Source of the DNA: Myxococcales bacterium
GTDB taxonomy: Bacteria > Myxococcota_A > SURF-8
NCBI GenBank assembly: GCA_003598065.1
Contig: QZKR01000004.1
Span: forward strand, 1-64,000
Reading direction: 5' to 3'
DNA length: 64,000 nt
Shown: positions 26,027-34,076 of the stretch, piece after piece
Layout of the letters: each line of letters starts with the position of its first letter
Position numbering within the stretch: position 1 is the first letter of the stretch
Translations under genes and position numbers: made by a program
The notes under the pieces: generated by a model
Database searches by the model: none
Seen by the model: the letters and a program-made list of their open reading frames with translations, nothing else
What the model was told of the DNA's origin: nothing

Positions 26027-26608
26027 ATGGCCTACACCGGCTTCAACCATCTGGCGATGGTCACGGGCGACATGGAGGGCACGGTCCGCTACTGGCGCGA
26101 CCTGATCGGGCTGCGGCTTGTCGCCGCCATCGGCCAGCCCGGCTATCGGCATTATTTTTTCGAGATCACCCCCGGCGACCGGCTCGCCTTTTTCGAATGG
26201 CCGGGCGTCGTCCCCGCGCCGGACAAGGACCACGGCCGGCCGGTGAAGGGGCCGGTGGTCTTCGATCACGTCGCCATCGGCGTGGACGGCCCGGAAACGC
26301 TCTGGGCGTTGCGGGATCGTCTGCTGGCGGCGGGCTTCTGGGTTTCGGAGGCGGTGGACCACGGCTTCATCCACTCCATCTATTCCTTCGACCCCAACGG
26401 CCTGCCGGTCGAGTTCAGCTACGACGTGCCCGAGCGCGACGTCGGGAAATCGCCCATGCTGGCCGATCCGGAATTGGTGGCGGCGGCGAAGGAGGGGCCG
26501 GAGCCGCAGCCGGGCAAGTGGCCGGCGGTCAAGTTCCCCACGCCCTTGAAGGCTCGCCGCGTCTACCCCGGCGCCGGCAGCGAGATCTTTCATGGGAGGA
26601 AGGGGTAG
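26027..26608 (+). CDS. VOC (glyoxalase/dioxygenase fold) protein
   Basis: Cytoplasmic protein of 193 residues with two beta-alpha-beta3 VOC units. The first starts FNHLAMVTGDMEGTVRYWRDLIGLRLV (metal His in FNHLAM), and the second has VFDHVAIGVDG (metal His). The third ligand is likely the Glu in GLPVEFSYD. This 2-His/1-Glu pattern fits glyoxalase I-like and extradiol dioxygenase-like enzymes; substrate unknown. AAGGAGGGAAAC before the ATG decides the start. Divergent from the POT transporter. Confidence 0.85.
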   Translation: MAYTGFNHLAMVTGDMEGTVRYWRDLIGLRLVAAIGQPGYRHYFFEITPGDRLAFFEWPGVVPAPDKDHGRPVKGPVVFDHVAIGVDGPETLWALRDRLLAAGFWVSEAVDHGFIHSIYSFDPNGLPVEFSYDVPERDVGKSPMLADPELVAAAKEGPEPQPGKWPAVKFPTPLKARRVYPGAGSEIFHGRKG

Positions 26609-26647
26609 GACCCGCATCGGGAGCGACAGAATGGCTTGCCGTATCCT

Positions 26648-27322
26648 TTAAGCAAGGGGATTGAAACCGGACAGAAGATCCAGCGGCCGATGAACGATAT
26701 ATATGCGGTCAGCCCGTTTTGAAGCTTTGAAATGGTTTCTTATTCTATTTACACTGTGCCAGCCCCATGCTACAAATGTTGGTATCACATGCTCCTTTAT
26801 CGCTTCTTTCATGTCCCCTTGCGTGTCGCCGATATAATAGCAATGTCTTTGGTTATGTTCCTTTTTAAGTTCTTTTATTTTATCGCTCTTGCTCTCCCCC
26901 TTTTCTCTCCCCCAAACTTCTATTCCATAGACGCCGTTTTCCCCCAGGAATTTTTCCACAAAAGCGCCCTCATTCGAAGTGACCACAAATACTTTATGTC
27001 GCCACCTTAATGCGTCCAACACGAAAGGGACGTGGGGAAAGAGCTTCATCTCTGTCTGCGAAGCTTCTAGTCTAGTTTTTAGTTCCTCAGAAAATTTTGC
27101 CGAGTTGATTTTGGCTTTACACAATTTTTCCAAGCCATCATGCATGTTGTCATCGAACAAATCGAGAAACTCATTCGGATCGTTAAGCACGTTGTAGCCT
27201 ATCGCTTTGCATGCGCCCTTCAATGCAGTATAGAAAGGCATCAGTGTATCCGCCAGAACACCGTCAAAGTCGAAAAGAATCAGGCTACCAAAAGCAAATC
27301 CGTGCTTTTGAGGCATTGCCAT
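26648..27322 (-). CDS. HAD-superfamily hydrolase in an AT-rich patch
   Basis: Cytoplasmic hydrolase of 224 residues, phosphoglycolate-phosphatase-like. HAD motif I is FDFDGVLADT (nucleophile D18, acid/base D20), motif II is VVTSNEG, a Lys lies in KGESKSDKIKEL, and motif III is YYIGDTQGDMKEA. A helical cap follows motif I (residues about 25-95). AAGGGGAGAAG precedes the ATG at 27322. The gene is much richer in A/T, with many AAA, TTT and ATA codons, than its neighbours, and a dispersed repeat lies directly upstream (27358-27444). Both suggest foreign origin. Substrate unknown. Confidence 0.85.
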   Translation of the reverse strand: MAMPQKHGFAFGSLILFDFDGVLADTLMPFYTALKGACKAIGYNVLNDPNEFLDLFDDNMHDGLEKLCKAKINSAKFSEELKTRLEASQTEMKLFPHVPFVLDALRWRHKVFVVTSNEGAFVEKFLGENGVYGIEVWGREKGESKSDKIKELKKEHNQRHCYYIGDTQGDMKEAIKEHVIPTFVAWGWHSVNRIRNHFKASKRADRIYIVHRPLDLLSGFNPLA

Positions 27323-27357
27323 ATTCTTCTCCCCTTCCATCAAATTTCCGACGCCAG

Positions 27358-27444
27358 CGCAGGTTTTCAACTTGCTTCAAGCATTTTGCCTTTGCCTGTA
27401 AGAGAGAAGAAAAATGTCTGGAGCAGGATGCAATCCTGCTCCAT
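27358..27444 (-). repeat. GGAGCAGG repeat, long copy 1
   Basis: Contains a CAGGTTTTCAAC-TTGC arm pair, CAAGCATTTT, a variable A/G-rich middle, ATGTCTGGAGCAGGATG, and a final GGAGCAGG/CCTGCTCC hairpin. Nearly the same order and bases as 45512-45600. Confidence 0.8.
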
Positions 27445-27504
27445 CACACTTTCCCCCGGCTCCAATCTCAAAATTGGCGCTACAAACGCCGCTTCGCCCC
27501 GCGC

Positions 27505-28338
27505 CTACTGATAAAGCTCCGTGCAATCGTGGGGGCGGGTGACGCCGCAAGCGCCCGATTCGCCGGTCTCTGCCGTGTAGTGGTCGCACAACTCCACCGC
27601 GATGATCTCGTGTCCCGCGTTGTAATCGTTTTTGTTGTATCCGCTTGGCCAGCAATCGGCAGGGCCCATCTGCAACGGGTGCAGCGTGGGATGCACCATG
27701 TCCTGATGGCAGCAGCGCTTGCCTTGCAGCACGCCGTCAAGGTCGATGAACTGGAATCCCAGGCCGTGCGCGTCGTTTTCTTTTTGCAGCAACCGGAAGT
27801 AATCGTCCACCAGGGCGTTGCGCAGGGCCTGCATTTCCGGCGTCACGTCGCCGTACTGATACTCCGGCCAGTCGGCGTAGGCGACGAACACCGGCTGCGG
27901 GCCGGCGTTGCGCACGGCGTTGCCGATATCGACAAGGTAGCCGACGATCTCGCGGACCAGCGCGTCCCATTCGGCCATTCCCTGAGGCGGGCACCCCAAG
28001 GTGGGGTTGCAGTGGGTGAGGACTTCATTGCCGCCCAGCGTGATGAAGGCGATCTTGGCGGCGCTGACGTCCGAGTTCTGCAGCCATGTCGCCAAGGGTT
28101 GCGCCAGGAGGGGGTGGCAATTCGGCCCTTGTTCGTTGAGGGCGCAGCCGGCCAGCCGCCCGGGGTAGGCGTTGACGCCGATCACCTTGTCCGGCAGCAT
28201 CTGCTGTACGTAGGTCTTCATGCCGCTGGTGGGCCAGGCCACGTAGCTGTCGCCGATCAAGAGCAGATCGTTTTTGCAGCCGGCCAGGCAGAGCAGGAAT
28301 CCGAGCACCACGGGAAACAGCTGAAGTTTCCGTTCCAT
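27505..28338 (-). CDS. SGNH/GDSL-like hydrolase lipoprotein
   Basis: Predicted lipoprotein of 277 residues; signal peptide to Cys21 (CLAGC). The mature domain starts with block I LLLIGDSYVAW (catalytic Ser31), block III TLGGNEV (oxyanion Asn), and block V DMVHPTLHP (catalytic Asp-His), so it is an SGNH esterase or acyl-carbohydrate esterase. Eight further cysteines suggest disulfides. Unlike many neighbours it has no DGD spacer. AAAGGAG precedes the ATG at 28338. Likely acts on acyl groups of envelope or environmental glycans (inference). Confidence 0.82.
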   Translation of the reverse strand: MERKLQLFPVVLGFLLCLAGCKNDLLLIGDSYVAWPTSGMKTYVQQMLPDKVIGVNAYPGRLAGCALNEQGPNCHPLLAQPLATWLQNSDVSAAKIAFITLGGNEVLTHCNPTLGCPPQGMAEWDALVREIVGYLVDIGNAVRNAGPQPVFVAYADWPEYQYGDVTPEMQALRNALVDDYFRLLQKENDAHGLGFQFIDLDGVLQGKRCCHQDMVHPTLHPLQMGPADCWPSGYNKNDYNAGHEIIAVELCDHYTAETGESGACGVTRPHDCTELYQ

Positions 28339-28450
28339 GCGGTTTCTCCTTTCACTCATCCAAAAGTTGTTGAACGAGGAAATTATGGAAACATACGTTG
28401 GTGTATATGGCTGTGTTTATACAACGCGCTCGGCGGGGTGTCAAATCCGA

Positions 28451-30241
28451 TTATGCGATCCGATGGCGCTGCGGGTCCGTCCCCGCCGCGCCGACCAGCC
28501 CCGCCGCGACGCCCAGCGGCTTCTCGCGGGCGCGCAGGATGCGCACGCCGCCCCCGGCCGTGACGTAGGCGAGCAGCAGAGCGTTTTGCGTCTGCTCTTC
28601 GCCTTGGTCCGGCGGAATTTCGACGAGCGCGAGGCGGCCGCTTTCCAGATCCTCGTTGACGCGGTCGATGTCGATGCCGTCGGGAGTGAAGGCCAGCTTC
28701 TTGCCGGCGCGGCGGCGGATGGAGATGCAAAACTCGTTGTCGTCGGAATCGGCGGCGAAGAAAACGCGATTCGCCCCGACGTGGTGCTGCGCCTTTTCGG
28801 CGATCAGGCTGTTGAGCGCCGTGTTCGGCGTGAGGATCAGCACGCGGCGGAAACCCTGCTCCAATAGTTCCTCATACATCTCATCCGAAAGGCCGCTTTT
28901 GCAGAGCGTCGAGAGGCCCTTGCTCTGCGCCAGAGCGCACTTGAGCGGGTCGCTGTCCACGATGACGGCGTCCACGCGCGGCTTCGCCCATTTGGCCAGT
29001 TCGCGGGAAAGGGCGGTGTAGCCGATGAAGATGATTCCCGTGCGGTCCTCGGCCAGGGCCACGCCGAGCCAGCGGGCGAGCGGCCGCCCGAGTAAGGTGG
29101 CGATCGCGCCGCTGAAGAAAATGACGGCGAAGGTCAGCGGGAGAAGACGCTCCGCCTCCGGTTCGGTCCTGCTTAGCACGTAGGCGAGGTAGCTGGCCAC
29201 CGAGGCGGCGATGATGCCGCGCGGCCCGATCAAACCGACGTAAAACCGCTCGCGCAGCGACAAACCAGTGCCCCAGAGGCTCAAGAGCATGGCGGCGGGC
29301 CGGATGAGCAGGGTCAGCACGAGCGTCGTGAGGACGATGGAGGCCCATTGCGCGCCAAACTCGCCAAGATCAAGTTGCGCCGAGAGCAGAACGAAAAGAA
29401 AGGCGACCAGCAGGCTGGTGATCTGATCCTTGAAATGCTTGATGCCCTCCAGTTCGGGGTGGCTGTGGCGCGAGATGACCATGCCGGCCACGGCCGAGGC
29501 GACGATGCCGGATTGACTGGCCAGGGAGTCGGCGGCGTAGAAGACCGTCACCGCCCCTGTCAGCGCCAGGACGCCCGGCAATCCCGGATCGCCGAGCCGC
29601 GACACCCAGGGGAGAAACCAGCGCCCCATAATCCAGCCGGCGGCCAGTCCGAAGCCGGCTCCGATCGAGAGACGCAGCAGAAACAGGCCGGACAGCGACA
29701 CGCCGATTTCGGCGGGATGCAACGCCGCTTCCAGGACCACGCCGGAAGCGACGACGGCGAGGCAGTCGGCCCACACCGATTCCCAGCGGAACAGGTTGTC
29801 CACGCGCGGCGCGAGCGCCACACTGCGCAGCAGCGGGCCGATGACCGTCGGACCGGTGACGACGATGATCGTTCCCAGCAGCGCGGCCACGGGCCACGAC
29901 AGGCCGGCGATAAAGCGGCCGGTGAGCGCCACGAGCGCGATCGTCAGCGGCAGGGCGACCAGCAGGATGCGCCGTATCGCCAGGGGCGCGGTGCGCAGCC
30001 CCGACATGGGCAGCGACAGGCCGGCCTCGAAAATGATGATCGCCACCGCCGCCTCGATCAGTCCGATGAGGATTTCTCCGAGGCTGGAGGTGTCGATCAG
30101 ACTCAGAGCCGTCGGGCCGGCGAGGACGCCGAAAACCATATAAAAGAGCAGCGGCGGCATGCGCCGCCAGCGCCCCAGCACCAGGCCTGCCGCGCCCAGC
30201 ATGAGACTGACGGCGATCGTCTGAAAGACGCTGTGCTGCAC
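28451..30241 (-). CDS. Kef/CPA2-like cation:proton antiporter with degenerate TrkA domain
   Basis: Inner-membrane antiporter of 596 residues: about 12 helices (residues 5-390) and then a cytoplasmic TrkA-N-like domain. Transport landmarks include IIVVTGPTVIGPLLR, GIVASAVAGMVISR and YVGLIGPRGIIAASVASYLA. In the regulatory domain the strand-loop-helix reads GIIFIGYTALSRELAKWAK, where the usual GxGxxG is lost, so NAD binding is doubtful although the VDSDP acidic strand end is kept. A TrkA-C-like tail (LALVEIPPDQ) follows. The start is a GTG at 30241 with GGGAGGG upstream. Stands alone. Confidence 0.87.
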   Translation of the reverse strand: MQHSVFQTIAVSLMLGAAGLVLGRWRRMPPLLFYMVFGVLAGPTALSLIDTSSLGEILIGLIEAAVAIIIFEAGLSLPMSGLRTAPLAIRRILLVALPLTIALVALTGRFIAGLSWPVAALLGTIIVVTGPTVIGPLLRSVALAPRVDNLFRWESVWADCLAVVASGVVLEAALHPAEIGVSLSGLFLLRLSIGAGFGLAAGWIMGRWFLPWVSRLGDPGLPGVLALTGAVTVFYAADSLASQSGIVASAVAGMVISRHSHPELEGIKHFKDQITSLLVAFLFVLLSAQLDLGEFGAQWASIVLTTLVLTLLIRPAAMLLSLWGTGLSLRERFYVGLIGPRGIIAASVASYLAYVLSRTEPEAERLLPLTFAVIFFSGAIATLLGRPLARWLGVALAEDRTGIIFIGYTALSRELAKWAKPRVDAVIVDSDPLKCALAQSKGLSTLCKSGLSDEMYEELLEQGFRRVLILTPNTALNSLIAEKAQHHVGANRVFFAADSDDNEFCISIRRRAGKKLAFTPDGIDIDRVNEDLESGRLALVEIPPDQGEEQTQNALLLAYVTAGGGVRILRAREKPLGVAAGLVGAAGTDPQRHRIA

Positions 30242-30405
30242 GCGCGGCCCTCCCGGCGGATGACGGACGCCCGCCCCCGTTCATCGCCTGGTCGGCGATA
30301 ATTGGACGGAAATGGAAACTGGCTCGATCATAACTGACGGGAGGATGTTAGGCAATGCCGGCTATTCTCATACGCCAATGACGAAGGTCGTGCCGTTAAT
30401 GCACG

Positions 30406-31098
30406 TCATCTCGCGTGCTCGCGCACGATCCGTCCGTCATGCACCTCGAAGATGCGGTCGAAACCCTCGACCATCCGCAGGTCGTGCGTCACCACCATGA
30501 TGGCGGAGTGGTGCTCCAGCGCCAGCTTCTTCAAGAGCGCCATGACGTTCTTGCCGTTGGCCGTGTCGAGCGCCGCCGTGGGCTCGTCGGCCAGCACCAC
30601 CTTGGGGCGGTTCGCCAGGGCTCTGGCGATGGCCACGCGCTGGGCCTCGCCGCCGGAGAGCGCCGAAGGGTAGTTCTTCATCCGTTGCGCCAGGCCGAGC
30701 TTGTCCAATAGCTCGGCCGCCCGCGATCGGGCCTCCTTGCCTCGCACGCCGTTCAGGTCCAGCGAGACCATGACGTTCTCGATGGCGGTCAGGAAGGGAA
30801 TCAGGTTGTGCGCCTGGAAAATGAAGCCCAGCTTCTCCCGGCGGATGCGTTTGAGATCCAGCCCCGGCTTCCAAGTTCCGTCGGCCACGGTCACGCCGTC
30901 CAGGACTACCTTTCCCCGCGTCGGTTCGTTGATCAGGCCGATGGACGTGAGCAGGGTCGTCTTCCCCGAACCGGAGGGACCGATGACGGCCACCAGTTCG
31001 CCGGGAGATACGGTCAGCGAGGCGTCCGCCAGGGCCACCACCTCGGTATGGCCCGTCCCGTAAATCTTGGTCAGGTTTTCCACCTCGACGGCGTACAT
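30406..31098 (-). CDS. MacB/LolD-type ABC transporter ATPase
   Basis: Cytoplasmic ATPase of 230 residues. Walker A is GPSGSGKT (40-47), the Q-loop FQAHNLIPF, signature LSGGEAQRVAIARAL, Walker B VVLADEPTAALD, and H-loop VVTHD. The pattern and length are those of the MacB/LolD/DevA class that drives FtsX-fold permeases. It is the last gene of a four-gene operon (marR, adaptor, permease, ATPase), 5 bases after the permease. Likely exports a toxic compound or lipid across the envelope together with the adaptor at 32303. Confidence 0.93.
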   Translation of the reverse strand: MYAVEVENLTKIYGTGHTEVVALADASLTVSPGELVAVIGPSGSGKTTLLTSIGLINEPTRGKVVLDGVTVADGTWKPGLDLKRIRREKLGFIFQAHNLIPFLTAIENVMVSLDLNGVRGKEARSRAAELLDKLGLAQRMKNYPSALSGGEAQRVAIARALANRPKVVLADEPTAALDTANGKNVMALLKKLALEHHSAIMVVTHDLRMVEGFDRIFEVHDGRIVREHAR

Positions 31099-31103
31099 CG
31101 GCG

Positions 31104-32306
31104 TCAGCCTCCCAACGCCTGCGCCGGATCGACCTTCAGCGCCTTGCGGATGCCCAGCAGACTGGAGAACACGCAGATTATCATGACGATGGCGAACAGG
31201 ACTTGCAAGTCGAAGGCCACCAGCTCCACCCGGCGCGGGAACTTGTCGTAGGTCAGGCTGATGATGGCGTACCCGATAAAGTACGCAATGAGCCCGATGG
31301 AGAGGGACTGCTGGAGAATCAGCCCGGCCACCTTGCGGTTCGGCGCGCCGATCAGCTTCAGCGTGGCGATGACGCGCACCTTCTCCATCGTCATGGTGTA
31401 GATGATCAGCGTGATGATGACCGCCGAAATGGTCAGCAGGATGATGCGGAAGAGTCCGAGCTGCATCTTGGATTTCTGGATCATTCCGGCAGTGAGAATC
31501 TCTTCCTGCTCCGCCGTCGAGATGGCACGGTAATGATTCCAGCGGCGGATGGTCTCCTGGACTTCCGCCAGATCGGCCCCTGGGGCCAGCTTCGCCGCCA
31601 CGGCGTTGACGATGTGCGTGGACGTGGCGATGTCCGTAACCAGCGGCGCAAGCTGCGCGGCCTGCGCCGGGGTGAGCGCGGCGGCTGCTTCCATTTTCCG
31701 TTCGATCCGGGCGCGGTTGTTGCGGATGGCGTCGTTGTCCGGCTTGAACTGGATATCCTGCGCATCGGCCAGCGTGACATAGGCATAGGGATCGCCCGCC
31801 ACCGAGCCCATCCCCTTCGTGATGCCGACGACCGTGTAGTCGTGCAGGCCCAGGCGAATCGTTTCGCCGAGTCCGACCTTCATTTCCTTGTCTACGACCA
31901 TTTCATAGTGCTTCCGGCCGATGTTCCGGCCCGCGACGATCCGGGGCGGTCCGCCCAGGCCATCCAGCTTGTAGCCGACCAGGAAAAAGCGCAGCGGCTT
32001 GCCGAAGCGGGTGATCTGCATGTTCTGAAACGAAAGACCGGACGCCTGGGCCACGCCGGGAACAGCCGCGATGCGGTATTCGGCGTCCTCCGGCAGCCGT
32101 GACGCGGCGGCGAAGGGGCCGTCCGTGTCTTGTTGCACTACCCATAGGTCTGCTCCCGTGGAGTTGAGCGCGACGGTGGCGTCGGAGATCAAGCCCCGGT
32201 AGATGCCGCCCATGCTCATCACGACGGCGATCAGCAGGCCCAGGCCGAAGCTGGTCTGGATGAACCGCCCACGGTTGTAAAGGATGTCGCGGACGGCCAG
32301 GTTCAT
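31104..32306 (-). CDS. FtsX/DevC-type ABC transporter permease
   Basis: Inner-membrane permease of 400 residues with an N-terminal helix, a large periplasmic (MacB-PCD-like) domain at about residues 45-260, and three C-terminal helices. The text NLAVRDILYNRGRFIQTSFGLGLLIAVVMSM and the late block IATLKLIGAPNRKVAGLILQQS are typical of FtsX-fold exporters, closest to DevC. Its ATG overlaps the adaptor stop by 4 bases (32303-32306), so translation is coupled. A second, separate MacAB set lies at 58421-61687. Confidence 0.9.
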   Translation of the reverse strand: MNLAVRDILYNRGRFIQTSFGLGLLIAVVMSMGGIYRGLISDATVALNSTGADLWVVQQDTDGPFAAASRLPEDAEYRIAAVPGVAQASGLSFQNMQITRFGKPLRFFLVGYKLDGLGGPPRIVAGRNIGRKHYEMVVDKEMKVGLGETIRLGLHDYTVVGITKGMGSVAGDPYAYVTLADAQDIQFKPDNDAIRNNRARIERKMEAAAALTPAQAAQLAPLVTDIATSTHIVNAVAAKLAPGADLAEVQETIRRWNHYRAISTAEQEEILTAGMIQKSKMQLGLFRIILLTISAVIITLIIYTMTMEKVRVIATLKLIGAPNRKVAGLILQQSLSIGLIAYFIGYAIISLTYDKFPRRVELVAFDLQVLFAIVMIICVFSSLLGIRKALKVDPAQALGG

Positions 32307-33475
32307 CGTTCGACCTTCACGCGCATCCCGTCCTTGAAGGTCATCATCTTTTCAGGCGGCGCGAACGCGATTTCCGTTTTGTCGCCGATTCCCGAAAGGA
32401 CCTCCACGAACCCGGCCCGGTCTTCCATGCCGACGACAATCTCCCTGGCGGCAAGCCTGCCGTCCTCAATGACCCAGACCAAGCGCTTCTTCCCCTTGGA
32501 GGTCACCACGTTTACGGGCAGGGAGGGGACGTTTTTTTTCGCGCCGGTGACGACAAACACCTCGGCCTGTTCGCCAAACCGAAGGTTCGCCAGGGGCGGA
32601 TCGAAAAGCACGTCCACCTCGATTTCCTCGGTGACCCGGTCGCTTTCCAGACCGATGCGGGCCACCCGTCCCGGCAACTTCTCGTTTGGCGCGGAGCGGA
32701 GATAGATCGACGCTTCCTGCCCCACGGCCAGGGCTTGCCGTTGCGATTCATCCACGTCCGCCTTGACCCAGACCACCGCCGGGTCGGCCAGACGGAAGAT
32801 CGGCAGGCCGGGGGCCGCCGTCGCCCCCTTTTCCAGGTCTCTGGAGATGATGACGCCATCCTGGGGCGCCAGGATCAGCATGTCGTTTTTGCGGCTTCCG
32901 GCAAAGGCCAGGTTCGCCTTCTGCGCCAGCAGATCCTTCCGTGCGGCCTCGATGACCGCCTCGACTCTCTGCACTTCCTTCCGGGCCACCTCCAGGGCGG
33001 CGGACTGCTCATCCACTTCTTGTTGGGAGACCATTTTCTGGTCGCCCAGGGCTTTGGCGCGTTCGTAACTCTTCCGCGTCAGGTCCAGGTTGGCTTGCGC
33101 CTTCAGCAGATCGGCCCGTTCCATCGCCAGACTGGCTTCGCCTTTGTTCACTTGGGCCTGGGCCTGAAGCACTTGCTGCCGGAAATCCTCGCTCTCCAGC
33201 TTCGCCAGCAGTTGCCCTTCTTTAACCTTGTCGCCCTGGTCGGCGAGCAGTTCTTCAATCCTGCCCGTGACCTTGCTGGAGACGGCCACGACCACCTTGG
33301 CCTCGACGGTGCCGTTGCCATAGACCTGGGCCGTCAAGTCCCGCTTCCCGACGGCCACAGCGCGAACGGACATCGGCGCCAACAGGGTGAACTTAAGGAC
33401 GATGAACGCCCCCAGTGCGGCCAGCAGCCAGAGCAGCGGCCTCCGTAACCGGGCCGGAAACGATGGTCTATTCAT
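32303..33475 (-). CDS. HlyD/MacA-type periplasmic adaptor of the MarR-linked pump
   Basis: Membrane-anchored adaptor of 390 residues: N-terminal helix (LLWLLAALGAFIVLKFTLL), lipoyl-like half (VEAKVVVAVSSKVTGRIEELL), an alpha-helical hairpin (about residues 95-195, rich in Gln, Ala and Glu), a second lipoyl half, then beta-barrel. It links the inner-membrane ABC pump to an outer-membrane channel; no TolC gene is near. AAGGAG lies before the ATG at 33475, inside the marR reading frame, so the two overlap by 8 bases. The longer frame to 33568 is rejected. Confidence 0.9.
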   Translation of the reverse strand: MNRPSFPARLRRPLLWLLAALGAFIVLKFTLLAPMSVRAVAVGKRDLTAQVYGNGTVEAKVVVAVSSKVTGRIEELLADQGDKVKEGQLLAKLESEDFRQQVLQAQAQVNKGEASLAMERADLLKAQANLDLTRKSYERAKALGDQKMVSQQEVDEQSAALEVARKEVQRVEAVIEAARKDLLAQKANLAFAGSRKNDMLILAPQDGVIISRDLEKGATAAPGLPIFRLADPAVVWVKADVDESQRQALAVGQEASIYLRSAPNEKLPGRVARIGLESDRVTEEIEVDVLFDPPLANLRFGEQAEVFVVTGAKKNVPSLPVNVVTSKGKKRLVWVIEDGRLAAREIVVGMEDRAGFVEVLSGIGDKTEIAFAPPEKMMTFKDGMRVKVER

Positions 33476-33938
33476 CGGAGGCTCCTTCTTGACGCCCGGC
33501 TTGGACTTGGTCCGGAACGGCCTGTACGAGGTGCGGCAGACATTCCAACAGCAACGCCGATTTCCCATCGGGCAACCGCGACAGAATGGCTCCGAAACGG
33601 GCCAGGCTTTCCCGGTTGATCCGGGCCGCCATTCGGCCTCCCTTGGCGGTCAGGCGGACGTTGTGCGCCCGGCGGTCTTCGCCGTTCTTGGCGCGCCTGA
33701 GCAGCTTTTTTTTCTCAAGTCTGAGCATCAGACGACTGACGGCGCTCTTCGAGAGCCCGAGACGCCTGGCTAGTTCCCCTTGTTCGATTCCGGGAGCTTG
33801 CAGAAGCTCCATCAGCGCATGGGCGTCCGACACCGCCAACGGCAGGCCGCAGGGCGTGCGCGTCTGATCCAGCAGGCCGAAGCGGCGGATGAAGGCATGG
33901 ATCAAGCTCCGCAAGGTTTCCGCATTTTGATTCGCCAT
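33468..33938 (-). CDS. MarR-family regulator of the downstream ABC pump
   Basis: Winged-helix repressor of 156 residues. The recognition part is IEQGELARRLGLSKSAVSRLMLRLEKKKLLRR (about residues 50-85), with the wing NGEDRRAHNVRLTAKG. MarR proteins are dimers that leave DNA on binding small phenolic or toxic ligands. It is the first gene of the operon, ahead of adaptor, permease and ATPase. The operator-like inverted repeat at 34003-34016 covers the -35 box of its own promoter, so autorepression and induction by the exported compound are likely (inference). GGAGGAG precedes the ATG. Confidence 0.92.
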   Translation of the reverse strand: MANQNAETLRSLIHAFIRRFGLLDQTRTPCGLPLAVSDAHALMELLQAPGIEQGELARRLGLSKSAVSRLMLRLEKKKLLRRAKNGEDRRAHNVRLTAKGGRMAARINRESLARFGAILSRLPDGKSALLLECLPHLVQAVPDQVQAGRQEGASDE

Positions 33939-33986
33939 CGCGCTCCTCCGCCTCCGGTTCAAGCAGATGCTGAACCGATCCGGGAC

Positions 33987-34016
33987 AGCATAGCCAGTTA
34001 TGGTTGTATACGCAAC
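33987..34016 (-). promoter_or_regulatory. promoter and probable MarR operator of the efflux operon
   Basis: Minus strand: TTGCGT (34010-34015), 17 bases, TATGCT (33987-33992). The near-palindrome GTTG-N6-CAAC with central TA (34003-34016) overlaps the -35 box, the classic place for a MarR repressor site. Confidence 0.6.
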
Positions 34017-34076
34017 TATTATTGCGATTTCACTTTTCGGAAGGCGGGCGGGTTCCGCTTCGCTACACCCGCCCCG

